NCBI RefSeq assembly: GCF_017356015.1
Contig: NZ_JAFIQV010000057.1
Span: 1 to 36,053, forward strand
Length of the DNA stretch: 36,053 bases
Direction: 5' to 3'
Source: Azospirillum sp. SYSU D00513
GTDB taxonomy: Bacteria; Pseudomonadota; Alphaproteobacteria; Azospirillales; Azospirillaceae
The notes under the pieces: generated by a model
What the model saw: only the letters and a program-made list of their open reading frames with translations
Told to the model about the DNA's origin: nothing
Database searches by the model: none
Program-made: the position numbers and the translations under genes
In this document: positions 8,729 through 17,725 of the stretch, piece by piece
Numbering within the stretch: the stretch's first letter is position 1
Layout of the letters: the number at the start of each line of letters is the position of its first letter

Positions 8729-11700
8729 TTACCAGTTCCAGCGCAAACCGGCGGAGAGGCTGTGGCTGGTCTCGAGGCTGCGGAACTCGCCGAGATAGCC
8801 CGCCTGGACGGCAAGCTGCGTGCTCATCCGCACCGTCACCCCCGCGCCGATCACCCCCGCGTCCCGGCCTGGACGACTGGAGTGGGTGGTGAAGCGCGCT
8901 CCGTTCAGCGAACCGGTTGTCTCGCCAGTGATGTCCGTCCAGTCATGCTCCCATGCAATCATACCTGCCGGCTCCACTGTTACGTCGTCGAAGCGGAAAG
9001 CCGTCCCGAAGCGTGCGCCCAGCGAGCTGCGCAGCGCGTTTTCCGTCTCCTCTTCCTCCCCAAGGCTCAGCAACGTGCTGCCGCTCTCGGTAAAGCCTTC
9101 CCGCTGCAGCCGGTCCCAACGCAGGCCGGCCCGCGGCTCGACCCATGCCCGGTTGATGGACATGCGATAGCCACCCGACAATTCTGCCGACAGATCGTGT
9201 CCGCCGGCCTCGCCGGAGGCTGCCGCGTTCAACCCGCCCATGGAGACGGCGCGCCCCGTTTCGTAGCGGCTGTAGCCGTAGCCCAATGCCGCGTCGAGGA
9301 AGGCTGCTCCAGGCGTCCAGCTCCCGTAGGCGGTAACCTGGTAGCTGTCCAGGTCGCCCTTGCCCAGCCCGCCTTTCGCCCGCACGTCGCTGTTGAGGAA
9401 GCCGAGCGCCACGCCAGCCGAGAGGTCCGCGTCGAGCGCGTAATCGCCACCGACCATGAAGCCACCTGTCCGGCGGGTGGTGGACGAGCCGTTACCATCG
9501 CCAGCGCTGCGACCCCAGGATACCAGCGGCTGGCCCCAGACGCTCATGCCGTCGGCGCTGTCCGTGGAGATTGCGCCTGGCGTGCCGCTGACGGCGGCCT
9601 CTCGGCCATCGAACAGCACCGCGCCCGAAGCTCCGAGCACACCGGCTGAGCCACGACCGGCTGCCTGCCGCGCCTCCACCGCGCGGCCGAACAGTCGGCG
9701 ATTGGCCCGGTCCGCCACCATCATGTCGGCGTGGATCTCGCCGGAGAGCTGGTTCAGTGCTGGGGCGATCTCGCTCGCCGAGAGGCTGTGCAGCCCGTCG
9801 AACAGGGTACGGATTGCCGCCGGGGAGGTAGCGTTGGGTGCCGGGCGGAAGCTTTCCAACGCCCCACCGACCGCACTCTGGTTGCGGGTCTGGCTGAGGC
9901 CCGCCGCGTTCAGGTCGGCGTAGCTGCGCGGCGTGACCGCCAACGTGACATGGTCGGGGCCATAGAGCACGTCGAGCCGCGTGCCTGCGGCAAGCCCGCT
10001 GGTCGGCTGGTCGAATGCCGCAAAGCGCCCGGCCACGCCACCCTCGGAGGACACCACCGTGAAACTCTGACCGATTGCCGGGTTGAAGCGGTTGCTTGCG
10101 TCTCCCGAGATCCCGCGTAACACGGGCGTCAGTGTGCCAGCGGCCGTGAATCCTGCCCCCGCGACACGGAGTTGGTCGTGATGGCCAGAGCCGTTGCCGG
10201 CGATCGGGCCGTCAATCTCCGCGCGGAAGATGTTGGTCGCGGTCAGGGTGACCGGAGCACGGAAGGTGAGCACGCCCGGCGAGTTTCCGGGCGAAAGAGC
10301 GCCCGACAAGGTTGCCGGCCCGAGCACGGTACCGCTACCGGACAGGGTCGCGCCCCGGCCGACGGTGACGTCTGACACGGCGAGGCCATTGATCCGGGCA
10401 GTGCCGCCATTGCCAACGGTCAGGGCACCGATGCTGCCAGCCTCACCAACCGCCACGGTTCCTTCCGACACGGTGACGGGTGCCATCACCGCGCCCTCGA
10501 CATTGGCGTTGCCGCCATCCGACAGGGTGACGGCACCGTTGACGATGCCATTGGGCGCGATCGACAGGGTGCCCCCCTTAACGGCAACCGTGCCACCCAT
10601 GCCGCCACCTTCGACGACCGTGATGTTGCCACCGTTCCCGACCGTGACGGGGACCGCGACGATACCGCCGTTTCCGACCGTTACCTGACCCTGCTGGACT
10701 GCCACACCGCCCGCATTGGAGACAACTCCGGACAGCAGGAGCTCGCCAGAGCCTGAAACGGTCAGAGCGCCTATTCCACTGACGCCTCCAGAGAGTGAGA
10801 CCCTGCCACCATTTGGATCAATAACGCCACTGCTGGCGGTCACCTGGACAGGCTGTTTGAGCATTAGAGGGGCGGTCGGCTTCAGCGTTCCACCATCGAA
10901 TGTGACAGTGCTTGCCTGCACCGCGCCATCATTGTTCGTGAAGGTCGGCTGGCTCGTGTCAATCACTCCTATCGTAGGCGACACCACGGGCGGAGGCGGA
11001 GGCGGCGGCGGCGGCGATACCACGGGCGGCGGCGGCGGAGGCGACACCACGGGCGGCGGCGGCGGAGGCGACACCACGGGCGGAGGCGGAGGAGGCGACA
11101 CCACGGGCGGAGGCGGCGGCGGCGGCGACACCACGGGCGGAGGCGGCGGCGGCGGCGATACCACGGGCGGCGGCGGCGGAGGCGACACCACGGGCGGCGG
11201 CGGAGGCGGCGGCGACACCACGGGCGGAGGCGGCGGCGGCGGCGATACCACGGGCGGCGGCGGAGGCGGCGGCGACACCACGGGCGGAGGCGGCGGCGGG
11301 GGAGACACCACGGGCGGCGGCGGCGGAGGCGACACCACGGGCGGTGGGGGCGGCGGGGGCGGCGACGCTTGGGTCAGCGTCAGCATGAGGCGGTTGTTGG
11401 CCGCGTCATAGGTGACGGTAGGGGTCAGATTTGGGTCATTGTCGGTGACTGAACTGAACGTGCCGGTGATCCCCCCGCCCGCAGTAATAACAGGGTAGTC
11501 AGTGCTGGCCGCGTAGCCGGTTCCGTTCACGGCAACTGCTAAGTCACCGGCCACATTGGCGGCTCCTGATACCGCCAAACGTGAGGCGTTTGTGGAAGTC
11601 GTCTCCACCTTCAGCGTCGCGCCAGTCTGCTGGGTGTAAGCGCCGCCTACCGTCAAGGTACCGGGCGTGCCCACTGCGCCCGGCGCAAGGGTCGCGCCGC

Positions 11701-12754
11701 TTTGCAGCGTCAGACTACCGCTGAAGGTCGGTGTTCCTGCTAGTGTTCCGCCGCTGGACACGATTGCGGCGTTGGTGTTGGTCACAGTGTTGCTCAGCCG
11801 CAGCGTTCCGCTTTGAACCTGAATATTACTGGCGGTCGTCGGACCAGACAAAGCCCAGTCGGTGCCGTTCAGAGTGAGGTTCGCGAAACCGGAGATGGTG
11901 CCGCTGAGCGAGCCGCTCCCCTCCAACGTCAGAGAACCGCCGGCGCCGGCAGACCGCAGATTACCGGCGACCTGGCTGCCATCTTTAAGGATCAGAACGT
12001 TGTTCAAACCATTCCTGAAATTGACAGCGTTGTAACCCATTCCAGCGCGGATCACGCCGTAGTTCGTGATAGTCGATGAACTGGTGGTTGCAATGGCATC
12101 CGCTGTGCCGATGATCGTCCCGTAATTGACGATTGTGTTGCCTCCGGACAGTCCCCCGCCGACATCGATGGCGGCATGATCGGCGCTAGGCGTTCGATAA
12201 TTCCGGATAAGCGCTGATCGGTCGCTTGCCGAACCGTTTATAATAGAGACGTTGTGTTTGGTGAAGATTGCTTTGTAGTCAGCGATGATGGTTCCTAAAT
12301 TGGTGATCGGCATGAAACTCACGCCCGACGTATTTCCGCTATAAATACCGGAAGAGGCATTCAACGCACTGATAAGTCCGGTGTTCGTTAGTGTGCCGGT
12401 GAATGAGCTGTAGACAGCCGAACCTTGCGGATAAACATGAAACTCACCGGAGACCCGGATGACTCCGTTGTTGGTGAATGTCCATCCCCGAGGAGATTGA
12501 ATGGCGACACCCGTATACAGCTCATTCGGTCCAGGCCCGTCGTCGGTAATCGCGCCCGTGTTGGTGATCAGGATATTGCTTTGCGTTGTATAAAGAGTGT
12601 TCGTGGTGCGTGTCGAAATGGTCTGTTGGGCATGGGCCGCAGAGCCAACCAGCGATACCCCCAGGGCGATCGGCGCTGAGACCATAACCGGGAAATGGCT
12701 GGCAACTCCGCGACGTGTGCGACTTGGCTTGCGGCTAAGTTGGTTCTTACGCAT
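8729..12754 (-). CDS. Large autotransporter adhesin-like protein (type Va) with proline-rich linker
   Basis: A 1341-residue protein. Residues 1-42 are an extended signal peptide with a basic N-region, cleaved after SAAHA. Residues 43-460 are a Thr/Asn/Gly-rich passenger with TNTG and NYGTI repeats typical of a beta-helix. Residues about 462-591 are 13 units of P6-9 followed by VVS. A second Gly-rich beta-helix passenger (592-1030) contains VTVGNGG and autotransporter beta-strand repeats. The C-terminal 270 residues (from about 1071, MSVWGQPLVSWGR) form the outer-membrane barrel and end in RWNW, a terminal aromatic as expected. No protease motif was seen, so an adhesin or surface-layer role is likely. 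AGGTGA precedes the ATG. It is divergent from the sulfotransferase/glycosyltransferase pair, and the IS6 element ends 46 bp beyond its stop. Confidence 0.92.
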   Translation of the reverse strand: MRKNQLSRKPSRTRRGVASHFPVMVSAPIALGVSLVGSAAHAQQTISTRTTNTLYTTQSNILITNTGAITDDGPGPNELYTGVAIQSPRGWTFTNNGVIRVSGEFHVYPQGSAVYSSFTGTLTNTGLISALNASSGIYSGNTSGVSFMPITNLGTIIADYKAIFTKHNVSIINGSASDRSALIRNYRTPSADHAAIDVGGGLSGGNTIVNYGTIIGTADAIATTSSSTITNYGVIRAGMGYNAVNFRNGLNNVLILKDGSQVAGNLRSAGAGGSLTLEGSGSLSGTISGFANLTLNGTDWALSGPTTASNIQVQSGTLRLSNTVTNTNAAIVSSGGTLAGTPTFSGSLTLQSGATLAPGAVGTPGTLTVGGAYTQQTGATLKVETTSTNASRLAVSGAANVAGDLAVAVNGTGYAASTDYPVITAGGGITGTFSSVTDNDPNLTPTVTYDAANNRLMLTLTQASPPPPPPPPVVSPPPPPPVVSPPPPPPPVVSPPPPPPPVVSPPPPPPPVVSPPPPPPPVVSPPPPPPVVSPPPPPPPVVSPPPPPPPVVSPPPPPPVVSPPPPPPVVSPPPPPPVVSPPPPPPPPPVVSPTIGVIDTSQPTFTNNDGAVQASTVTFDGGTLKPTAPLMLKQPVQVTASSGVIDPNGGRVSLSGGVSGIGALTVSGSGELLLSGVVSNAGGVAVQQGQVTVGNGGIVAVPVTVGNGGNITVVEGGGMGGTVAVKGGTLSIAPNGIVNGAVTLSDGGNANVEGAVMAPVTVSEGTVAVGEAGSIGALTVGNGGTARINGLAVSDVTVGRGATLSGSGTVLGPATLSGALSPGNSPGVLTFRAPVTLTATNIFRAEIDGPIAGNGSGHHDQLRVAGAGFTAAGTLTPVLRGISGDASNRFNPAIGQSFTVVSSEGGVAGRFAAFDQPTSGLAAGTRLDVLYGPDHVTLAVTPRSYADLNAAGLSQTRNQSAVGGALESFRPAPNATSPAAIRTLFDGLHSLSASEIAPALNQLSGEIHADMMVADRANRRLFGRAVEARQAAGRGSAGVLGASGAVLFDGREAAVSGTPGAISTDSADGMSVWGQPLVSWGRSAGDGNGSSTTRRTGGFMVGGDYALDADLSAGVALGFLNSDVRAKGGLGKGDLDSYQVTAYGSWTPGAAFLDAALGYGYSRYETGRAVSMGGLNAAASGEAGGHDLSAELSGGYRMSINRAWVEPRAGLRWDRLQREGFTESGSTLLSLGEEEETENALRSSLGARFGTAFRFDDVTVEPAGMIAWEHDWTDITGETTGSLNGARFTTHSSRPGRDAGVIGAGVTVRMSTQLAVQAGYLGEFRSLETSHSLSAGLRWNW
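10979..11369 (-). repeat. In-frame tandem repeat encoding the P6-9VVS linker
   Basis: Thirteen imperfect units of 27-36 bp with the core GACACCACGGGCGG followed by GGC/GGA triplets (plus strand). Every unit is a multiple of three, so copy-number change would lengthen or shorten the linker without breaking the frame. It encodes a stiff proline rod between the two passenger halves. It is not a CRISPR array: there are no unique spacers. Confidence 0.95.
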
Positions 12755-13215
12755 CGAATCACCTGCAGAACATTCCGCTCGCACGCCTATGATCACACTA
12801 CTTCCGGATGCGCTACTTGCGCCAAGGCAGCATTTCTTACAAACGTTTGAGCTATTCGCATCGTGTTACTTCAAATTTACCTCGCGCGGTGGTGTAAAAA
12901 GGAAACAAAATTTATCCGCATGTAGCAGAGGCTTTCAAAAATGTGTTTATTTGCGGCACGATGCGACATTTTGAAACGGATTGCTGCGGGTGATTGGCCC
13001 TGCGCAGCCCGTCCATAATCGGATGAATACCTCAAGCTGGTAGATTTGACAGGGCGCGAGCGCTCGATCATAAAAGGGCACGTCTAGTTGAGTAATTTAT
13101 ATGATCATTGCTCGGCTTGCTTTGCTCAATCCGGCTCCATATCGTCGTCGCTGCCCGAAACCACCATCTCAGACTGATTCCACTGAAGCCACGATCGCCT
13201 TAGGACCGCCTGCCC
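12755..13215. other. Divergent regulatory region between autotransporter and sulfotransferase
   Basis: A 461-bp gene-free region, clearly more AT-rich than its surroundings, separating two divergent genes. It probably holds promoters for both. One candidate promoter for the rightward genes is listed separately. No RNA gene was recognised. Confidence 0.6.
13046..13074 (+). promoter_or_regulatory. Candidate sigma-70 promoter with palindrome in spacer
   Basis: TTGACA at 13046-13051, a 17-bp spacer, then CATAAA at 13069-13074, about 140 bp upstream of the sulfotransferase start. The spacer contains the perfect 10-bp palindrome CGAGCGCTCG (13057-13066), which would suit a repressor operator. The -35 box is perfect and the -10 is weak. 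Confidence 0.4.
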
Positions 13216-15018
13216 ATGCCGAAGAACGCCAATGATTTCTGTGACTGCCAAAGCGGTTTGCGCGCGCGACGTTGTTGCGCCATTTCAGAGGTCGACCTAG
13301 CGGGACCGGTACCGGATTGGGTCCCTGCCGAGGCCGAACGCGCCGCCATGGCGTTGCAAAACGGCGATACAGGCTCCGCACGTGAGTTGTGCCTTGCCAT
13401 CTTGGACGTGGCGCCCGGTCATACCGGGGCATTGGCCATGCTCGCCCAACACCTGCAGGGATCCGGTCAGATAGATGCGTCGATCAACCTGCTCGCGCGC
13501 ATCCTGCGCCTGACGCCGGACAATTTGCCTGCGGTCCAGCAACTTGCCGGCCTGCTCCTCAAGGCCGGCCGTCTGCCAGAGGCAGAATTTCAAGCCCGCA
13601 ATGCCGTCCGCCTCGCCCCGGACAATGCGACCTCCCATGCGCTACTGGCGATGATCCTAACGACGGGCCATTGCCCGCATATAGGGGAATTCCACTACCG
13701 ACAGGCGTTGGACCTCGCGGACCCAGACGGCATTACAATGGCGAACCTCGCTTGGAACCTGAAGCTCCAGGGCCGCATCGACGAGGCACGGGCACTCTAT
13801 CGGCAGTCGGTCTCCCTTGCTCCCTCCATCCATCTGACCTGGCTGGGCTGGGCAAGGACGGAGGAGGCAGGTCGGGAGTTGGAGGATGCCTCTCGTTTTC
13901 TGACACGCGGAAGGCGGCTTGTCCCTGACCACCCCACTGGTTCGTTTGAAGCCACGTTGCTGGCTCGGCGAGGAGAACCGCAGGCGGCGCTCGCAGTGCT
14001 GGAGGAGGCTGGCCGCCGCCCCGCCGGTCCCACGTCGGACGAATTGTTCGAGAAAGCACGCATCCTGGATCGCCAAGGTTGCTCCGATGAGGCCTTCGCT
14101 GCCATGCTCCAGGGCAAAGCGCTGGTTCGCGAGGCGGGCAACCATTATGCGGAAGGGGAGGCGGCTGACCTTACAACCCGGCTCACTCGCTTCTTCACCG
14201 CTCCAAGACTCCATCGGCTCCCGCGCCCGGAAACACGCGCCACCGGGGCGCAGCCTATCTTCATTGTCGGGGCCCCGCGATCGGGAACCACACTGGTCGA
14301 GCAGATCCTCTCATCTCACCCGGCGATTGCCGCCGGTGACGAGTTGCCGGTGCTTTCACAGCTGACTGTGGCACTCCCGCGCATCCTCGGCAGTCCGCTG
14401 GCCTATCCGGAGGCCCTTTCGGAGCTTTGGATGGGTGACCAGCAGGATGGGTTGGACTGTCTGCGTGACGAGTATCTGCGTCAAGCCCGCAAGCTGGTGC
14501 CGATCGAGGCCGGGAACCGACTGTTTACCGACAAGATGCCGTTCAATGAGATGCACCTGGGCCTGATCGCGCTGATGTTCCCGGATGCTCCGGTGGTTCA
14601 TGTCCTGCGCCACCCCCTCGATGTAGTTCTGTCGATGATGTCAGTGGACCTGACCCACGGCTTCCACTGCGCGTCCGAGTTGGCGACAGCCGCCCGCCAT
14701 TGCTTGCGTATGATTGATCTTGTGTCTCATTACCGACAGCAGATGCCGTTGCGCTATCTTCCAGTGCGTTACGAAGACCTCCTCAACGAGTTCGAACCCA
14801 ATGTTCGCCGCCTTCTGGCTTTCCTGGAGTTGAGCTTCGACCAACGTTGCCTGCAGTTTGAGGAGAACAGGCGCTATGCCCGAACGGCCAGTTATGCGCA
14901 GGTCACGGAAAAGCTCAACACCCGCTCCCTGTACCGCTACCGCGCTTACATGCGGCATCTGGAGCCGGTGATCCCGCTGATGGAGCCGGCTATTTGCAAC
15001 CTCGGCTACCAGATCTAA
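13216..15018 (+). CDS. TPR-repeat sulfotransferase with N-terminal SEC-C-type zinc motif
   Basis: A 600-residue protein. The N-terminus carries CDCQSGLRARRCC (Cys9, Cys11, Cys20, Cys21), an exact match to the SEC-C zinc-knuckle spacing. Residues about 40-330 are tetratricopeptide repeats (LRLTPDNLPAVQQLAGLL, VRLAPDNATSHALLAMIL). From about 347 a PAPS-dependent sulfotransferase domain follows. Its phosphosulfate-binding loop is IVGAPRSGTTLVEQIL, and further on come the 3'-phosphate region VVHVLRHPLDVVLSMM and YEDLL. The domain resembles the protein-tyrosine sulfotransferase-like Sulfotransfer_3 group. The acceptor is unknown; TPRs suggest a protein or peptide. It overlaps no gene, is followed 16 bp later by the glycosyltransferase-like gene, and is divergent from the autotransporter. 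Confidence 0.88.
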   Translation: MPKNANDFCDCQSGLRARRCCAISEVDLAGPVPDWVPAEAERAAMALQNGDTGSARELCLAILDVAPGHTGALAMLAQHLQGSGQIDASINLLARILRLTPDNLPAVQQLAGLLLKAGRLPEAEFQARNAVRLAPDNATSHALLAMILTTGHCPHIGEFHYRQALDLADPDGITMANLAWNLKLQGRIDEARALYRQSVSLAPSIHLTWLGWARTEEAGRELEDASRFLTRGRRLVPDHPTGSFEATLLARRGEPQAALAVLEEAGRRPAGPTSDELFEKARILDRQGCSDEAFAAMLQGKALVREAGNHYAEGEAADLTTRLTRFFTAPRLHRLPRPETRATGAQPIFIVGAPRSGTTLVEQILSSHPAIAAGDELPVLSQLTVALPRILGSPLAYPEALSELWMGDQQDGLDCLRDEYLRQARKLVPIEAGNRLFTDKMPFNEMHLGLIALMFPDAPVVHVLRHPLDVVLSMMSVDLTHGFHCASELATAARHCLRMIDLVSHYRQQMPLRYLPVRYEDLLNEFEPNVRRLLAFLELSFDQRCLQFEENRRYARTASYAQVTEKLNTRSLYRYRAYMRHLEPVIPLMEPAICNLGYQI

Positions 15019-15034
15019 GGCCACACGGATCAGC

Positions 15035-16435
15035 ATGACCTCACCTCCTGTCCCAGTGTCCCTGCGAGACCTACTGAGCCAAGCCGACTTGGAATTGAGC
15101 AAGGGAAAGCCCGACGCCGCGGAGCATGCCCTCTGCGTGGCGCTGGCGCTGGAGCCGGCTGCCCCGGAAGCACTTTGCCTCGCCGGGTTAGCCGCCCATC
15201 TCTCCAGGCGACCGGAGCTCGCCATCCGGTGGTTCGAGCGCACCGTCCGGCTGCAGCCCGATAATGCCACGGCCCACAGCGGTCTGGGCGAGGAGTTCCG
15301 GCGTGCCGCCCAGCTGGATGAGGCTGCCCGGCACGGGCGCTTAGCCGCAATTATCGAGCCCGGCGATGTTAACGCTCTCCACAACCTCGGGATCACCTCT
15401 TACGACCGTCTCGAGATCGAGCGCTCCGTCGTGTGCAACCGACGCGCATTGCGGCTAGCACCGAATATGCCCGGACCCCATTTCGAACTGGCGGAGGCCC
15501 TGCTCGTATCGGGCCACTTTGAGGAGGGTTGGGAAGAGTATGAGTGGCGGTTCCGTCTGCCGGACAGCCCTCCCCCGATCCCACCTCATCTGCTGGCTGC
15601 GCGAGGCCTTGCCCCGCCTCGCCAATGGAACGGCCGGCTATTGCCGGATGGTGACCAACTCCTCCTCGTTGCCGACCAGGGGTTCGGCGACGTGATCCAG
15701 TTCGCTCGCTACCTCCCCATGGTCCAAGCGCTTTGCCCAGACCTGCTTGTCGCAGCCAGCGCCGAGATGGTCCCTATTCTACGGCAGGTCATTGATGAGC
15801 AGCGCATCCACGAGGATTGGGACAGCTTGCCGGACTTTCAGACTTGGTGCGCCCTTTCGAGCCTCCCCCGGCTGTTTGGCACGGGCTCGCAAGGCATTCC
15901 CACTACAGGGCCTTATCTTGAGGCTGATCGCGAGTTGGCTGACTGGTGGAAGCGGCGTCTGGATCAGCTGGTGCCTCGGACCTACCGCCGCATCGGCCTA
16001 GTCTGGGCCGGACGTCCGAGCCATGGCAACGATCACAACCGGTCCCTGCGCCTAAATCAGCTCGCCCCGCTTTTCGATCTGGATGAGGTTGCGTTCCTGT
16101 CGCTGCAGATCGGCCCGGCGGCGGCAGATATCGGCCGCTATTTCGGCAGGGCGCCGCTGGTCAACCTTGCCCCGGAGATCACCGACTTCGATGATACTTT
16201 AGCCATCCTTTCCGGACTCGAGCGGCTGATCAGTGTCGATACCGCCGTTGCCCATCTCGCCGGTGCGATGGAGCGGCCAGCCTCTGTCCTTCTGCCCTTT
16301 GCACCCGACTGGCGCTGGCTAATAGACCGGAGCGATACGCCTTGGTACCCCAGTCTGACCCTGCATCGGCAAAACGCGCCCGGCGACTGGACAGCCCCAT
16401 TGCATGAAGTCGTTAACCTGCTGCGTACCGGATGA
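15035..16435 (+). CDS. TPR-repeat glycosyltransferase-like protein
   Basis: A 466-residue protein. Residues 1-175 are TPR repeats (FERTVRLQPDNATAHSGLGE and RRALRLAPNMPGPHFELAE). A linker with GWEEYEWRFR follows. The C-terminal part has the GT-B-like blocks LLVADQGFGDVIQFARYLP (near 210-230), IGLVWAGRPSHGNDHNRS, and the donor-site block ISVDTAVAHLAGAMERP (near 397-415), then LLPFAPDWRWLIDRSDTPWY. This architecture is known from bacterial TPR/GT9-like or OGT-like proteins, usually predicted to glycosylate proteins or glycans. It starts 16 bp after the sulfotransferase stop, so the two are probably co-transcribed. The 100-bp IS6-type element begins 7 bp after its stop. Confidence 0.85.
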   Translation: MTSPPVPVSLRDLLSQADLELSKGKPDAAEHALCVALALEPAAPEALCLAGLAAHLSRRPELAIRWFERTVRLQPDNATAHSGLGEEFRRAAQLDEAARHGRLAAIIEPGDVNALHNLGITSYDRLEIERSVVCNRRALRLAPNMPGPHFELAEALLVSGHFEEGWEEYEWRFRLPDSPPPIPPHLLAARGLAPPRQWNGRLLPDGDQLLLVADQGFGDVIQFARYLPMVQALCPDLLVAASAEMVPILRQVIDEQRIHEDWDSLPDFQTWCALSSLPRLFGTGSQGIPTTGPYLEADRELADWWKRRLDQLVPRTYRRIGLVWAGRPSHGNDHNRSLRLNQLAPLFDLDEVAFLSLQIGPAAADIGRYFGRAPLVNLAPEITDFDDTLAILSGLERLISVDTAVAHLAGAMERPASVLLPFAPDWRWLIDRSDTPWYPSLTLHRQNAPGDWTAPLHEVVNLLRTG

Positions 16436-16442
16436 AGGGCAT

Positions 16443-16542
16443 GGCTCTGTTGTAAATTTCTGCTGACCTCCAAATGGTAGCGTGGTCCGGACCAGTCCTG
16501 CATACCAGCCTTTGTGGCTGAACCAAACTTTGCAACAGAGCC
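16443..16542. mobile_element. 100-bp non-autonomous element with IS6-family terminal repeats (copy 2)
   Basis: Begins GGCTCTGTTGTAAATTT and ends AACTTTGCAACAGAGCC. Length is exactly 100 bp, about 90% identical to 1127-1226 across its whole length. One base of the left repeat differs from the perfect form. No matching 8-bp flanks are seen. It starts 7 bp past the glycosyltransferase stop and its other side abuts a dehydrogenase fragment. Confidence 0.8.
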
Positions 16543-16618
16543 AAAGGCTCTGGGTCGCCACGCTCGACGTCACCAATGCGGAGGTCATCCGGCAGGTGGT
16601 GAGCTCGGCGTTCGCGAA
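16543..16618 (+). pseudogene. Short-chain dehydrogenase internal fragment
   Basis: About 25 codons reading LWVATLDVTNAEVIRQVV then SSAFA. This is the strand/helix around the conserved D-V-T motif of SDR enzymes (LDVTD...VV..AFA). Both ends are lost, to the 100-bp IS6-type element on the left and to the IS5 copy on the right. It is a remnant of a gene that once lay here and cannot be functional. Confidence 0.45.
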
Positions 16619-17725
16619 ACCTTGGCGCATAAATCGGACGTGGACTGGCGAGGACGGGCCTTGGCGGTTATTGAAGCCTCCCACTGAAGCCGAGGGCCGC
16701 CGCATGCCGTACAAGGCGAACGAGAGTCGACGTCACAAGATCCCGAAGGCCCGGTACCGCGTCGAGAACTGGTCGGCTTACGACGCGGCTCTGCGTGGGC
16801 GCGGCGACCTGACGATCTGGGTGACGCCCGAGGCGACCGCGGCGTGGACGCCCGCCAGCACGGGCCGACGCGGACGGCCACAGCGCTACTCGGAGATCGC
16901 CATCGAGGCCGGACTGATGCTGCGCCTCGCCTTTGGCCGTCCCTGGCGGCAGACCGAGGGTTTGCTGGGTTCGGTCATGCGCCTGCTCGGCCTCGACCTG
17001 CCGGTCCCGGACCACACGACCTTTTCGCGCCGGAGCGCTGACCTGACCATTGCCGCAGCGCTGACCAAGGCCGACGGACCGGTGAACGTGGTGATCGACT
17101 CCACCGGGCTGAAGGTGTTCGGCGCCGGCGAGTGGCGCCTGGAAAAGCATGGCGGAAAGCCACGGCGGAGTTGGCGGAAACTGCACCTGGCCGTCAATCC
17201 CGACACTGGCGAGATCCTCGCTTCTGAGCTGACGAGTTCCGAGGAAGGGGATGCGTCGCTGGTCGTCCCCTTGCTGAAGGGGATCGACCGGCCGCTTGGC
17301 GCGGGCCTGGCCGACGGCGCCTATGATGGCGAGCCCATCTACCAAGCCGTCGTCCGACACACCCCAGGGGCGGAGGTGATCATCCCACCACGTTCCACGG
17401 CCGTACCGAGCGACACCGCCCAGACCGTGCCGACCCAGCGCGACAGACACCTCCAGCTGATCCTTGAGCGTGGCCGGCTCGGCTGGCAGAAGGCTGTCGG
17501 ATACGGCCGCCGCTCCCTGGTCGAGGTGGCGATACTCCGCTACAAGACGCTGATCGGGCGCAGCCTACGCGCTCGGACTCTGCGCACCCAGAGGGTCGAG
17601 GCGACCGCCGGATGCAAGGTCATGAACGTCATAACCAGCTTGGGCATGCCGGTCACTCGCAAGGTCGCCTGATCACCTCTGCCCTACGGTAGACTCCGCT
17701 GTCACGCCGATTTGCGCACCAAGGT
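16619..17725 (+). mobile_element. IS5-family insertion sequence, copy A (complete)
   Basis: About 1.1 kb with ends ACCTTGGCGCATAAATCGG (left) and the inverse of ACCTTGGTGCGCAAATCGG (right): 17 of 19 bases match. The ends resemble the IS903-like subgroup (TTG.GCATAAAT). It encloses an intact transposase. No flanking duplication is evident, and the flanks are fragments of two different genes, so deletion or recombination occurred at this copy. Confidence 0.82.
16704..17672 (+). CDS. IS5-family transposase (copy A)
   Basis: A 322-residue DDE transposase starting MPYKANESRRHKIPKARYRV. Catalytic residues are visible in VIDSTGLKV (Asp), ADGAYDGEP (Asp) and YGRRSLVEVAILRYK (Glu). The reading frame is open upstream to 16482, but that extension crosses the element end and the IS6-type element. 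Alignment with the copy at 24192 places the start at 16704. It is complete and probably active. Confidence 0.93.
   Translation: MPYKANESRRHKIPKARYRVENWSAYDAALRGRGDLTIWVTPEATAAWTPASTGRRGRPQRYSEIAIEAGLMLRLAFGRPWRQTEGLLGSVMRLLGLDLPVPDHTTFSRRSADLTIAAALTKADGPVNVVIDSTGLKVFGAGEWRLEKHGGKPRRSWRKLHLAVNPDTGEILASELTSSEEGDASLVVPLLKGIDRPLGAGLADGAYDGEPIYQAVVRHTPGAEVIIPPRSTAVPSDTAQTVPTQRDRHLQLILERGRLGWQKAVGYGRRSLVEVAILRYKTLIGRSLRARTLRTQRVEATAGCKVMNVITSLGMPVTRKVA

Noticed and set aside
10979..11369. CRISPR-like regular repeat spacing
   Set aside because: The units are in-frame coding repeats with no unique spacers, and no cas gene is present.
10716..11411. Plus-strand open frame encoding a long glycine-rich repeat protein
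   Set aside because: It is the antisense of the autotransporter proline linker. The autotransporter frame has a signal peptide, passenger and barrel; the plus frame has no domain outside the repeat.
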